Shown: positions 31,511 through 39,725, numbered from the stretch's first letter. The stretch is DNA of 40,415 bases from an uncultured Anaerolineae bacterium (GCA_937922795.1 CALAJK010000031.1:1-40415), one strand, 5' to 3'. The notes: a model not told the origin generated them from the letters alone. A program made the numbers and translations.

Positions 31511-31543
31511 ATCACCTGTCGCTTCAAAACTGAGGAGTTGGGC

Positions 31544-32014
31544 ATGAGCGAAGTGCAGTATTTGACGCCCGAAGGCTTGAAAAACCTGGAAGAACGGCTG
31601 AAGCATCTGACTGAGGTGCGCCGCGCCGAGGTCGCTGAGCGCCTGCGCCGCGCCCTAGAAGAAGGCGGTGACCTGAGCGAAAATGCCGAATACGAAGACG
31701 CCAAGAATGAACAGGCTTTCATCGAAGGCGAAATCCTGCGCCTAGAGGCGATCCTCAGCACCGCTCAGATCATCGAGGCGACCGGGAACAGCGACCAGGT
31801 ACAGTTAGGCTCGGTGGTGACGGTCATCGAGAAGGGCAGCAAAGAGAAAGAGGTCTACCACCTGGTCGGCTCGGCCGAGGCCAACCCGCGCGAGGGCAAA
31901 ATCTCCATCGAAAGCCCGCTGGGCAAGGCGCTGATGGGCGCCAAAGTCGGCGACCAGGTGGTGGTCAACGCTCCCGATGGACAGATCACTTTCGTCATCA
32001 AAGCGATCGCCTGA
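31544..32014 (+). CDS. greA: Transcription elongation factor GreA
   Basis: A 156-residue factor that restarts backtracked RNA polymerase by stimulating transcript cleavage. The N-terminal coiled-coil hairpin carries the acidic tip DLSENAEY with the catalytic acidic pair (Asp and Glu), and the C-terminal FKBP-like domain has VTVIEKGSKEKEVYHLVG and SPLGKALMGAKVGDQV. ATG 31544 is preferred to the far upstream ATG 31361 because GAGGAG (31532-31537) precedes it and it begins the family (MSEVQYLTPEG). The leader contains a terminator, so greA is probably controlled by attenuation. lysS follows after its own terminator-like hairpin. Confidence 0.95.
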   Translation: MSEVQYLTPEGLKNLEERLKHLTEVRRAEVAERLRRALEEGGDLSENAEYEDAKNEQAFIEGEILRLEAILSTAQIIEATGNSDQVQLGSVVTVIEKGSKEKEVYHLVGSAEANPREGKISIESPLGKALMGAKVGDQVVVNAPDGQITFVIKAIA

Positions 32015-32046
32015 CCGGCCTGTTCCGGTCTCCACCAATATGGTTG

Positions 32047-32079
32047 AAGGGCGACAGAAGCGGTCGCCCTTCCGTTTGT
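32047..32079 (+). terminator. Intrinsic terminator after greA
   Basis: AAGGGCGAC (32047-32055) pairs with GTCGCCCTT (32063-32071), a 7-base loop, followed by CCGTTTGT. The U-tract is short, so termination may be partial and lysS could be read through. Confidence 0.6.
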
Positions 32080-32109
32080 CCCTGACCCTACAACACCGGA
32101 TCAAACGTC

Positions 32110-33645
32110 ATGTGGCAGCCGAACAAACTCGAACAAGAACGCCTGGAAAAACTGGAGCGCCTGCAAGCCCTGGGCATCGAAGGCTACCCGCGCCGCGCCC
32201 ACCGCACGCACACCGCTGCCCAGGCGGTGGCGGCTTACGAGGCGCTGGAAGCCCAGGACGCCGAGGCGGCGCAGGCGCTGGAAGTCACCGTCTGCGGGCG
32301 CATCCGCCGCGTCAACTTGAAGGGCAAAATCTCCTTCCTGCACATTGAAGACGAGAGCGGCCGGGTGCAGTTGCTGCTGCGGGTGGACGAGCTGGGCGAG
32401 GCCACGTATGACCTGGTCAAAGACAAGCTGATTGACATGGATGACTTCGTCCAGGCCGGCGGCGTCATGATGCGCACCCGCGCCGGCGAAGTCAGCGTAC
32501 TGGTGCACGAGTTCGTGCTGCTGGCCAAGTCGCTCAGCCCGCTGCCGGTCATCAAACAGCAGGTGCTGGACGACGGCACGGTGATCGAGTACGGCGAGTT
32601 CAGCGATGTCGAGACGCGCTATCGCCAGCGCTACGCCGACCTGGCGGTGAACCGGCGCGTGCGCGAGGTGTTCCGCAAGCGAGCGGAGACGCTGCGGGCG
32701 ATGCGCCGCTTCTTTGACGACGAAGGTTTCCTGGAGGTAGAGACGCCGGTGCTGCAGCCGGTATACGGCGGCGCTGCTGCCCGCCCGTTCATCACCCATC
32801 ACAATCAGCTCAAGCAAGATCTCTACCTGCGCATCAGCTTCGAGCTGTACCTGAAGCGGCTGCTAGTGGGCGGCTATGATGCCGTCTATGAGATCGGGCG
32901 CGACTTCCGCAACGAAGGTGTGAGCTGGAAGCACAACCCTGAATTCACGATGGCCGAGTTCTACAAAGCGTACATCGACTACCGCGGCGTGATGGACATC
33001 ACTGAACGCATGGTGGCCTACGTGGCCGAACAGGTGACGGGCAGCACCACCATCACCTACCAGGGACACACCATCCATCTGGCGCCGCCCTGGCCGCGCC
33101 TCACCATGCGCGACGCCATTCGCCAGGCCAGCGGCATTGACTACATGGACTACCCAGACGCCGCCGCCCTGGAGGCAGTGATCCGCGCCAAAGGCGGTTC
33201 TGTCGCCCCCGGCCAGCCGTGGGGCAAGCTGGTCAGCTACCTGCTAGAGACCTACGTCGAGCCGAACCTGATCCAGCCGACGATCATCATGGATTACCCG
33301 CGCGATGTATCGCCCTTCGCCAAGCGGGTGGATTACGATGATGTGCACGTGGAGCGCTTCGAGTTCTTCATCGCCGCCATGGAGATGGGCAACGCCTTCA
33401 CCGAACTCAACGACCCGCGTGACCAGGAAGCCCGCTTCCTGGAGATGGCTAAACTGTATCGCGCCGAGGACGACGATGCCACGCCGCTGGATGAGGACTA
33501 TCTGCGGGCGATGCGCTACGGGATGCCCCCCAACGGCGGCTGGGGGATGGGCGTTGACCGGCTGGTGATGCTGCTCACCGACCAGCGTTCCATCCGCGAT
33601 GTGCTGCTGTACCCGCATCTGAGGAAGGAAGAAGGCACGGCTTGA
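32110..33645 (+). CDS. lysS: Lysyl-tRNA synthetase, class II
   Basis: A 511-residue class II synthetase that charges tRNA-Lys. The N-terminal OB-fold anticodon-binding domain ([19 protein letters not shown]) is followed by the catalytic core. Motif 2 is [20 protein letters not shown], slightly different from the more usual FRNEG-I-S-x-R-HNPEFT. Motif 3 is [32 protein letters not shown] and the closing YPHLRKEEG match the family. The start ATG 32110 has no clear ribosome binding site, and TACAAC about 15 bases upstream could be a -10 box. Confidence 0.96.
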   Translation: MWQPNKLEQERLEKLERLQALGIEGYPRRAHRTHTAAQAVAAYEALEAQDAEAAQALEVTVCGRIRRVNLKGKISFLHIEDESGRVQLLLRVDELGEATYDLVKDKLIDMDDFVQAGGVMMRTRAGEVSVLVHEFVLLAKSLSPLPVIKQQVLDDGTVIEYGEFSDVETRYRQRYADLAVNRRVREVFRKRAETLRAMRRFFDDEGFLEVETPVLQPVYGGAAARPFITHHNQLKQDLYLRISFELYLKRLLVGGYDAVYEIGRDFRNEGVSWKHNPEFTMAEFYKAYIDYRGVMDITERMVAYVAEQVTGSTTITYQGHTIHLAPPWPRLTMRDAIRQASGIDYMDYPDAAALEAVIRAKGGSVAPGQPWGKLVSYLLETYVEPNLIQPTIIMDYPRDVSPFAKRVDYDDVHVERFEFFIAAMEMGNAFTELNDPRDQEARFLEMAKLYRAEDDDATPLDEDYLRAMRYGMPPNGGWGMGVDRLVMLLTDQRSIRDVLLYPHLRKEEGTA

Positions 33646-33708
33646 GCCAGACGGCCGGTTAGGGCATTTACCCCCGGCAATTCCCACCCGCCGCGCCTGC
33701 CCGCCGCG
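33646..33708. other. Short spacer after lysS, no feature
   Basis: The short GC-rich space between lysS and the small minus-strand ORF. No terminator with a U-tract is visible. Confidence 0.3.
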
Positions 33709-33885
33709 TCATGGCGACCGCTGTCTGTCGGTCATCGGGTCGGCCAGACGGTCGCCCTCGTCCGCCAGCAGGCGCGCCCGCAGCTCGTAGACTTCGTCGT
33801 CGCTCAGCGTCGCCAGCACCTGGCCGACGCGACCACCCGCGTGTTTGGCTTTGCCGGATGGCGCTTCGGCCTTACCGCCCACCAC
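33709..33885 (-). CDS. Possible small protein, 58 aa
   Basis: An open frame starting at GTG 33885 (GTG GTG GGC) and ending at TGA 33709-33711. The codons are rich in G/C at third positions, like the real genes here. The product has a Gly/Lys-rich start and an amphipathic helix GQVLATLSDDEVYELRARLL, with an acidic end, which looks like a folded helical tail rather than random sequence. The frame is closed by a TAG upstream, so it is not part of a longer gene. No ribosome binding site is certain. It may be a real small protein or the end of a decayed one. Confidence 0.4.
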   Translation of the reverse strand: MVGGKAEAPSGKAKHAGGRVGQVLATLSDDEVYELRARLLADEGDRLADPMTDRQRSP

Positions 33886-33940
33886 CTCGCCTGGGTTGCG
33901 CGAACCGCCGGCTTCCGATCCAGTTCTGGCCGATTCGCGC

Positions 33941-33946
33941 TACAAT
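33941..33946 (+). promoter_or_regulatory. -10 box upstream of the HhH membrane protein
   Basis: TACAAT about 46 bases before the ATG. A fitting -35 hexamer is not seen. Confidence 0.35.
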
Positions 33947-33992
33947 CAGCGCAGGATGAGTCTGCACAGCCGGATAATCTGGAGGACTTTTG

Positions 33993-34496
33993 ATGAACAC
34001 TTCGGTCAAAACGATGGCAGCAGTCTTTCTGAGCGTAGGCGCGGGGTTCGTCATCGTCAACCGGGTGGTGACGGCTGCGCCCTGGGAGGACTGGCTGCTG
34101 GCGGCAGCGCTGCTGCTGCTGGCGGTCGCTTTCGCCGCCTGGGCCTGGCGCGACACGCACCCAACGCCTGTGAGCGCCTTGGTCACTGCCGAGCTTGAGG
34201 CCGAGCCAGTGATGGCTGCCTATGAACCTGAACCGGCGGCGCAGCCCGATGATCTGACGCTGATCGAGGGTATTGGGCCGAAGATGTCCGCTGCGCTGGC
34301 GGCCGCCGGCATCGTCACCTTTGGCCGGCTGGCGCAGGCGAGCCGGGAAGAATTGGAGGCGGCCATCGCCGCCGCTGGCATGCGGTTCGCGCCCAGCATC
34401 GCCACTTGGGCGGAGCAGGCGGCGTTCGCTGCCCGCGGCGACTGGGAGGGGTTGAAAGCTTTCCAGGAAACGCTCACCGCCGGCCGCAAAGGCTGA
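33993..34496 (+). CDS. Small membrane protein with helix-hairpin-helix domain
   Basis: A 167-residue protein. Two hydrophobic helices at the start (VKTMAAVFLSVGAGFVIV, WLLAAALLLLAVAFAAWAW) anchor it. After an acidic, Pro/Glu-rich linker comes a helix-hairpin-helix domain (DLTLIEGIGPKMSAALAAAG, with FGRLAQASREELEAAIAAAG after it), of the type seen in LSU ribosomal L21-like and DUF4332-like tails. The sequence gives no catalytic residues. GGAGGA at 33981-33986 precedes the ATG. A TTG directly before it is ignored. Confidence 0.7.
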   Translation: MNTSVKTMAAVFLSVGAGFVIVNRVVTAAPWEDWLLAAALLLLAVAFAAWAWRDTHPTPVSALVTAELEAEPVMAAYEPEPAAQPDDLTLIEGIGPKMSAALAAAGIVTFGRLAQASREELEAAIAAAGMRFAPSIATWAEQAAFAARGDWEGLKAFQETLTAGRKG

Positions 34497-34506
34497 GGCG
34501 GGCGGG

Positions 34507-34902
34507 TCAATCGGCTGCGGCGGCGGCGCTAGTGTACCGCCGCAGCGCCGCGTTCTTCCAAGCTGCTCAACCGGTGCTCGTCAGCGTCGCCAGGCCGCCG
34601 GTGACGATGGCCGCCGGCGCGCCGAAGGCTGAGGCGACCAGGCCGGCTTCCCGTTCGCCGGGCTGCGGCCCGCCCATGAAGAACAGCATATTGACGCTGG
34701 TCATGCGCCCGCGCAGATGGTCGGGCGTGTTCAACTGGCACGCCGTGCCGCGAATCACGGTCGAAACGGCGTCCGCCGCCCCAGTCAAGCCAAACAACAG
34801 ATTACGGACGAACTGAATAGACAGCCCTAACAGCGCTGTCGCCAGCCCGTAGACCGCCATACCGATCTGCAACTGCGAGCGCTGCCGGCGCGTATACAGC
34901 TT
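34507..34902 (-). pseudogene. Decayed C-terminal part of an MFS exporter
   Basis: The minus strand encodes the last part of an EntS-like MFS_3 transporter: QLNTPDHLRGRMTSVNMLFF, GGPQPGEREAGLVASAFGAP and IVTGGLATL. An in-frame TGA (34567-34569) interrupts it, but the same frame goes on for 19 more codons with the expected C-terminal tail (AAWKNAALRRYTSA) to a second TGA at 34507. Upstream, an in-frame TAA at 34903-34905 and the loss of all earlier transmembrane segments show that the 5' part is gone. Confidence 0.75.
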
Positions 34903-34961
34903 TTAGAGGATCGCATCCTTTCGCAGATACACTTACGGGCGCACAGCCTGAAGGGGGAGTC

Positions 34962-35264
34962 ATGGAAAAACGCAAACGCGAGGTCACTGGCAACCAGCGG
35001 GACGCAGCCGATGTCAGCGCGTCTGCACGCGCGCTGGCGATCGCGCTCATCGCCGTTGGCGTGGTGTTCCTGCTGATCAACCTGGGCTTGTTCTCTTGGG
35101 ACAGCATCGGCAGTTTCTTCGGCGCAGTCGGACGCTTCTTCGGCGGCTTAGGTCGCGCGTTGGCTGGCTTGTGGCCGTTGGTGTTGATCGGCATCGGCGC
35201 GCTGCTGCTGCTGCGCCGCGGCAACCCCGCCAGCCAGGACGACGCTGACCACCGCGACTCGTAA
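34962..35264 (+). CDS. LiaI/DUF5668-like small membrane protein
   Basis: A 100-residue protein with a charged N-terminus, then two hydrophobic segments (ALAIALIAVGVVFLLINLGLF as seen at 24-44, and LWPLVLIGIGALLLLRRG), with a Gly/Phe-rich segment between. The pattern LIAVGVVFLLINLG ... WPLVLIGIGALLLLRR is that of the LiaI-LiaF-like transmembrane region. AAGGGGGAG ends three bases before the ATG. It is the first gene of a three-gene run with the two toastrack-like proteins. Confidence 0.75.
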   Translation: MEKRKREVTGNQRDAADVSASARALAIALIAVGVVFLLINLGLFSWDSIGSFFGAVGRFFGGLGRALAGLWPLVLIGIGALLLLRRGNPASQDDADHRDS

Positions 35265-35319
35265 CCCCGTCAAACATCCATCACACAGCCGCGCCCATCG
35301 CCGGCTGAAGGAGCTGAAT

Positions 35320-36330
35320 ATGTCTGAGAATCGTATGGCCTACCGCTCGCTGTTCTGGCCGCTGGTGCTGATCGCGGTCGGCGTGGTGTGGCTGCTGGGC
35401 AACCTGGGCGTGCTGTCGGCCGCCAACCTGAGCGTCCTGGCCCGCCTGTGGCCGGTCATCCTGATCGCTATCGGCCTGGATCTGCTGTTCGGGCGGCGCT
35501 CGCCGGCTCTGGGCGCGGCCATCGGCCTGGGCGCGGTAGTCTTCGTCGTACTGCTGATGCTGGTCGGCCCCGGCCTGGGTTGGTCGGCGGGTGTTGAAGT
35601 CAAGACGGCCAATTACGCCGAACCGCTGGGCGACGCCCAGAGCGCGCGCGTCGTGCTGCGAGCGGGCGTCAGCGAAGTCACCTTGCGCCCACTGACCGAC
35701 TCCAGCAACCTGTTCGAGGCCGATCTCACCTATATCGGCGATCTCACCTATGATGTGGCCGGCGGCGCGCAGCGGATGATCACCCTGGCCCAGCGCGGCG
35801 CGGTGCAGACCAGCTTCAACAACGCTTTCGGCCTGTTCAACCCGTCGGCGCAGTTGAAATGGGACGTCCGCCTGAACCCGGCCGTGCCGCTGGCGCTGGA
35901 AGTCAGCGGCGGCGTCGGCGATACCAGGCTGGAGCTGATGGACTTCGATCTGACGGTGCTGAACGTGAGCGGCGGCGTCGGCAGCCTACAGCTCGCGCTG
36001 CCCGGCAGCCCGGCGCGCTATTCGGCGCAGATCAGCGGCAGCACCGGCGATTGCGACGTCCGCATCGAAGAAGGCGCCGACCTGAGCCTGACCATCAACG
36101 GCGGCGTGGGCGATGTGACGATCACGCTGCCAGCGGGCGCGGCGGCGCGGGTGAACGCCCGTACCGGCGTGGGCAGCCTGAACATCGGCGGCGGCCTGAA
36201 CCGCGTGAGCGGGAGCGACGACCGCGGCGTAGGCGGTTCCGGCGTGTGGGAAACCCCCGGCTACGCCGCCGCCGACCGCAGGATTGACATCGAGTTCAAC
36301 GGCGGCGTGGGCGATCTGACCGTCCGCTGA
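35320..36330 (+). CDS. LiaF-like membrane protein with toastrack/beta-solenoid domain
   Basis: A 336-residue protein. The N-terminal 90 residues hold about three to four hydrophobic segments of LiaF type (FWPLVLIAVGVVWLLGNLG, LWPVILIAIGLDLLFGRR). The rest is a beta-solenoid-like domain with a repeating Gly-Val-Gly turn every 20 residues or so: SGGVGDTRLEL, SGGVGSLQLAL, NGGVGDVTITL, RTGVGSLNIGG and a final NGGVGDLTVR. Toastrack-type domains are found in envelope-stress systems such as Lia and Psp. GAAGGAG precedes the ATG. It shares its fold and C-terminus (SGVWETPGY...) with the next gene. Confidence 0.75.
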   Translation: MSENRMAYRSLFWPLVLIAVGVVWLLGNLGVLSAANLSVLARLWPVILIAIGLDLLFGRRSPALGAAIGLGAVVFVVLLMLVGPGLGWSAGVEVKTANYAEPLGDAQSARVVLRAGVSEVTLRPLTDSSNLFEADLTYIGDLTYDVAGGAQRMITLAQRGAVQTSFNNAFGLFNPSAQLKWDVRLNPAVPLALEVSGGVGDTRLELMDFDLTVLNVSGGVGSLQLALPGSPARYSAQISGSTGDCDVRIEEGADLSLTINGGVGDVTITLPAGAAARVNARTGVGSLNIGGGLNRVSGSDDRGVGGSGVWETPGYAAADRRIDIEFNGGVGDLTVR

Positions 36331-36396
36331 CCCTGGCCGCTTCAAGCGCGCAGCCTGGTTTCAGCCCGACACCCTATCCGACAAGGAGCACGGATC

Positions 36397-37257
36397 ATGA
36401 GCGAACAACCGGAAAGCAAAGATAAGAAGACCGTCGTCGAATGGTCGTTCTCGTTCGACCAGCTCTCGGAGAGCATCAATCGCTTCTTCAGCGCGCTGGG
36501 CGGCGATCAAGAGATCAAAACCGAGACGTTCAGCGAACCGCTGGACGGCGCGGTCGCGGCGCACATCGCGCTCGGCCGCTCGTTGGGGACGATCACCGTC
36601 AGCGCGCTGCAGAGCGCCGAGACGCTGTTCGAGGCTGAGGTGCATTACCTGGGCGAGCTAGAGTATCGCGTCGTCGGCGATGCGGAGAAAGACATCTACC
36701 TGGCCCAGAAGTGGAACTGGAAAGAAGGCGCCATCCCGGATCAGATGCGGTCGGTCATCAGCCAGTTCGCCAACCGCGACGCGCTGCGCTGGACGGTCGG
36801 CGTCAGCCCGGCCGTGCCGGTCAAGCTGGCGCTGGAAAGCGGCGTGGGCGTCTCGCGGCTCGACCTGACCGGACTCAAGCTGACCGAACTGGAGCTGGAG
36901 GGGGGCGTGGGCGAGACGTTCCTCGTCCTGCCGGCGACGGGCAGCCGCTACGGCGCGAAGATCGAAAGCGGCGTGGGCAGCACCCATGTGACCATCCAGG
37001 ACGGCGCGGCGCTCAATCTGAAGATCAACGCCGGCGTGGGCGGCGTCACCATCCAGATCCCGCCGGACAGCGCGGTGCGGCTGGAAGTCGAGAGCGGGCT
37101 GGGCGGCGTGCACGTGCCGGCCCACCTGCGCCGGGTGAAGGGCGGCGGCGACTTGATCGGCAGCAGCGGCGTCTGGGAAACCGAGGGCTTCGCGCTGCAC
37201 GCCCAGCAGATCTACATCCACTTCAAGGGCGGCGTAGGCGGCCTGAAGCTCGAATAG
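36397..37257 (+). CDS. Soluble toastrack/beta-solenoid paralogue
   Basis: A 286-residue protein without signal peptide or membrane helix, so presumably cytoplasmic. The first 60 residues are charged and helical (VVEWSFSFDQLSESINRFFSAL). The remainder repeats the same Gly-Val-Gly solenoid as its neighbour: ESGVGVSRLDL, EGGVGETFLVL, ESGVGSTHVTI, NAGVGGVTIQI, ESGLGGVHV and KGGVGGLKLE, with SGVWETEGF near the end. It starts 66 bases after the membrane version, with AAGGAG before the ATG. Its role is unknown; a soluble partner or copy of the membrane protein's sensor domain is a reasonable guess. Confidence 0.72.
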   Translation: MSEQPESKDKKTVVEWSFSFDQLSESINRFFSALGGDQEIKTETFSEPLDGAVAAHIALGRSLGTITVSALQSAETLFEAEVHYLGELEYRVVGDAEKDIYLAQKWNWKEGAIPDQMRSVISQFANRDALRWTVGVSPAVPVKLALESGVGVSRLDLTGLKLTELELEGGVGETFLVLPATGSRYGAKIESGVGSTHVTIQDGAALNLKINAGVGGVTIQIPPDSAVRLEVESGLGGVHVPAHLRRVKGGGDLIGSSGVWETEGFALHAQQIYIHFKGGVGGLKLE

Positions 37258-37273
37258 CGCCGGGCACTCCGTC

Positions 37274-37320
37274 ATCAGCAGGCGTGCCGGGCGGCCTATA
37301 TGGTCGCCCGGCTTGCTGAT
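37274..37320. terminator. Long two-part hairpin between convergent genes
   Basis: Outer arms ATCAGCA (37274-37280) / TGCTGAT (37314-37320) and inner arms GCCGGGCG (37286-37293) / CGCCCGGC (37305-37312), plus a short GCC/GGT extension, form a stem-loop with an asymmetric internal loop. It sits between the toastrack operon and the convergent DUF3352 gene. No T-run is seen on either side. Confidence 0.55.
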
Positions 37321-37370
37321 CGGTCGATGCGACTGTCAACCTCCCAGCTGTAAGCTGTATGGGATGCTTT

Positions 37371-39146
37371 TCACTCCAGCGGCGCTTCGGCCAGCGTCAG
37401 CACAAAGCGCGCCGTCGATCTGCCATCCGCCTGGGCGACCGCGCTGACCGAGCCGCTGCTGAACAGCCCCAGCGCCGGCCGCAGTTGCCGCAAATTCGCC
37501 GCTGAGACACCGCGCCGGATCAGCTCATCCACCAGCGGGACGAAGGCGCGGGTGTTGAGGAACCAGAACTGCTGCGAGTCGGGCAGGGCGTAGCCCAACG
37601 CTTCGGCGTAAGCGGGCGCGTCGGCCAGATTGCTGCCCTTCGGGGTGAGGCTGTAGGCCACCGCCTTGCGCGAGCCGATGGCCAGCAGGTCGCCGCTGCG
37701 TCCCACCAGCAAATCCAGTTCGCTCAGCTCCGCCAGCGCGCCCCGAAGCTCCTGCGGGAACAGCAGCCGCAGCGGCGCAGTGATGGCCAGCGCCTCGCCG
37801 TTCGCTACCGGCTCGCGCCGGTAGTTCAGACCGTACTGGTCGAACGCATCGGCTAGGGCGCGGACGAGCTGCGCCGGCCCATCGGGCTGTGAGGACTCAA
37901 TGACGACGGCGAAGTCCGGCAGCGCCGGCAGCTCAGCGTTGCCCGGCAGCCCGCGCAGGTAGAGGGCGAAATCGCCGTCCATCCAGGGCAGCACCTCGCG
38001 CTCCAGGTTCAGGCCGGTGACGCCGGCGAAGGTCAGATTGATGAAACCGGTCACCGCCGCCCCCAGGTTGACGTTCCGCAGCAGTTCGGCCCGCTCGCGA
38101 TCTTGACCGAAGAAGGAATCCGGCTGCTGCTGAAGCTGCTGCCGCAGCGCCTCGCCCAACACGCGCAGGCTTTCGAAGGCGTTGATGGTCAGCGGGCCGA
38201 AAGCCGTCCCCTGAATGACCAGCGGCGCGTCAGCCGGGATGCGGGCGGCAAAAGCCGGGTCAAACGCTGGCGGCACGGGCGGGATGGTCAGTCCCAGATC
38301 GAGCAGCGGCTGCAGCTCCCCGGTGAGGGTGGCCACGTCGAGCGTCAATGACCGCCCGTCGCGCAGCGCGAAGCCCATCATCTGCGAGCCGGCTGCGTCC
38401 ATCAGGTCACGGAACAGCGGCGGCAGCGGTTGGCCGCTCTGCTCGCGCATCGTCAGCGTCAGGCGGTTGATGTCGCCGGTTTTGACGTATACTAGGCCGT
38501 CGTAGCTGGCTTCTGGCAGCCGCGCCAGCGCCGCTTGGAAGTCTGCGCTGGTGGCCAGGGCGCGTTCAGGTTGGGTGAAGGTTTCTGTAAAAGTGATCAG
38601 CAGCGCCTCGTCTTGTACGGTAAACACGGTCGGCGTGCGGTACTGGATCTGCTGCTGCTGGAACACGACGCCGTCCCGGCGGTCTAGGCGTACGTAGTCG
38701 CCGGTCTCCAGCTCCGTCGCCAGCGCCAGCGCCAGAAAGTCGACGGCGGCGGCCCGATCGCGGACGGCGACGGCGATCTGCACCGACGGCGTCTGGGCCT
38801 CAAAGTCTAGGCTGGTGAGGGCGACCGCCAGCGTATCGCCTAGCCAGGGGCGTATAGACTCGGCGAACAGTTTTCCCGTTTCGGCCAGCGCCGCCGTGTC
38901 CAGCGCTTCGGTCAGCGTGGTGGACGTTACCGCCCCTGGCGGCAGCAGCCGGCGCAGGCGCGCCAGCAGCCCATCCAGGTTTTCCAGCGCGCCGGCGTCG
39001 GTGCGGATCGAGAAGAACATGACCGAACTGTCAGGGAAGTAGCTGGCCAGGGCCGCCAGATCATCCACCGGGGCCGCCAGCGCCGGCGCGACCAGCAGGC
39101 CGGCCAGCAGCGCCAATCCGGCGGCGATGAGCATCAATTTGCGCAT
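37371..39146 (-). CDS. Secreted DUF3352-type protein
   Basis: A 591-residue exported protein. A Sec signal peptide (MRKLMLIAAGLALLAGLLVAPALA) is followed by LAALASYFPDSSVMFFSIRTD, the usual start of DUF3352 proteins. The rest is a mix of helices and strands with repeats of the kind PWLGDTLAVAL and PWMDGDFALYL, showing two related halves. No enzyme motif is visible. ATG 39146 is chosen because AAGGAG precedes it by nine bases on the minus strand and it opens the signal peptide. TATACT (39215-39210) upstream is a likely -10 box. It may be lipid-linked or cell-surface related, but the family is uncharacterised. Confidence 0.75.
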   Translation of the reverse strand: MRKLMLIAAGLALLAGLLVAPALAAPVDDLAALASYFPDSSVMFFSIRTDAGALENLDGLLARLRRLLPPGAVTSTTLTEALDTAALAETGKLFAESIRPWLGDTLAVALTSLDFEAQTPSVQIAVAVRDRAAAVDFLALALATELETGDYVRLDRRDGVVFQQQQIQYRTPTVFTVQDEALLITFTETFTQPERALATSADFQAALARLPEASYDGLVYVKTGDINRLTLTMREQSGQPLPPLFRDLMDAAGSQMMGFALRDGRSLTLDVATLTGELQPLLDLGLTIPPVPPAFDPAFAARIPADAPLVIQGTAFGPLTINAFESLRVLGEALRQQLQQQPDSFFGQDRERAELLRNVNLGAAVTGFINLTFAGVTGLNLEREVLPWMDGDFALYLRGLPGNAELPALPDFAVVIESSQPDGPAQLVRALADAFDQYGLNYRREPVANGEALAITAPLRLLFPQELRGALAELSELDLLVGRSGDLLAIGSRKAVAYSLTPKGSNLADAPAYAEALGYALPDSQQFWFLNTRAFVPLVDELIRRGVSAANLRQLRPALGLFSSGSVSAVAQADGRSTARFVLTLAEAPLE

Positions 39147-39209
39147 GACAGTGGACTCCTTTTCCATCAAACGAACGAAAAATGATCCGCCCAATGCGGA
39201 AATACCCAC

Positions 39210-39215
39210 AGTATA
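39210..39215 (-). promoter_or_regulatory. -10 box of the DUF3352-type gene
   Basis: TATACT on the minus strand, in the form CGTATACTGTG, 63 bases upstream of the ATG. No consensus -35 sits at the standard distance. Confidence 0.4.
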
Positions 39216-39365
39216 CGATAGATTGCGTTACATGGGTTTTAAGGTTGAGGCTCGTTGATGGGAGCTCTAGGCTGCGGGCTGGCGCGCAGAAGCAGCCCGA
39301 TCAGCATAAACGCTGTGGCCGGGATCGCCAGGATTCAGACCAGTAAAAGCCAGGAGGCCTTACGG

Positions 39366-39527
39366 CTAAGCCGACTTCTTGGACGGGCGCGGCGGGCGAA
39401 CCGGGACGGGGACGGGCGCGGGGACGCGCCGCGGCTCACCGGGGTTCAGCAGGCGTTCGAGGTCTCCCAGCAGTTTGCGCAGCCGCGTGCCCAGGTCGTC
39501 CAGTGCAGTCCGCTTCCGCTTACCCAC
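39366..39527 (-). CDS. Small basic helical protein, 53 aa
   Basis: The frame begins at GTG 39527 and reads GKRKRTALDDLGTRLRKLL, continuing as an amphipathic Leu/Arg helix (GDLERLLNP) and ending in a Pro/Val/Arg/Lys-rich tail. It looks like a small DNA- or membrane-associated helical protein rather than random sequence. AAAGG lies about ten bases upstream on the minus strand. It lies just downstream of the tRNA-Ala terminator in the same direction, so read-through could express it. Confidence 0.5.
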   Translation of the reverse strand: MGKRKRTALDDLGTRLRKLLGDLERLLNPGEPRRVPAPVPVPVRPPRPSKKSA

Positions 39528-39560
39528 GATCAGCCGCCTTTCTCTCGCTGCCGGTGATGA

Positions 39561-39598
39561 ACAAAAACCCCCCTCGCCGGTTGACATCGGACGAAGGG
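39561..39598 (-). terminator. Intrinsic terminator of tRNA-Ala
   Basis: On the minus strand CCCCC-T-TCG pairs with CGA-GGGGG around an inner CCG/CGG stem, followed by GTTTTTG. It lies about 40 bases past the 3' end of the tRNA. Confidence 0.75.
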
Positions 39599-39638
39599 GG
39601 CTGCGAATTGAGCGGGTCGGCCAGGACTAGGCTGTCTG

Positions 39639-39711
39639 TGGACCTAAAGGGATTCGAACCCTTGACCTCTTCAATGCCATTGAAGCGCTCTCCCAGCTGA
39701 GCTATAGGCCC
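39639..39711 (-). tRNA. tRNA-Ala (anticodon GGC)
   Basis: A 73-base cloverleaf on the minus strand. The acceptor arm is GGGCCTA / TAGGTCC (one G-U pair) with discriminator A. The D-arm is AGCTCAGCTGGGAGAGC. The anticodon arm is CTTCA-ATGGCAT-TGAAG with GGC in the centre, reading Ala codons GCC/GCU. The T-arm contains GGTTCGAATCC. CCA is not encoded. Confidence 0.97.
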
Positions 39712-39725
39712 ATGTGCTGGCCGGC

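Noticed and set aside
35725-35756. Short direct repeat CGATCTCACCTAT in the LiaF-like gene
   Set aside because: It encodes a local duplication (DLTY twice) inside a repeat-rich coding region and needs no separate explanation.
39231-39365. A minus-strand stretch reading ILAIPATAFMLIGLLLRAS after a TGA
   Set aside because: It could be a remnant of a membrane protein, but it is too short, has no start or ribosome binding site, and may be chance.
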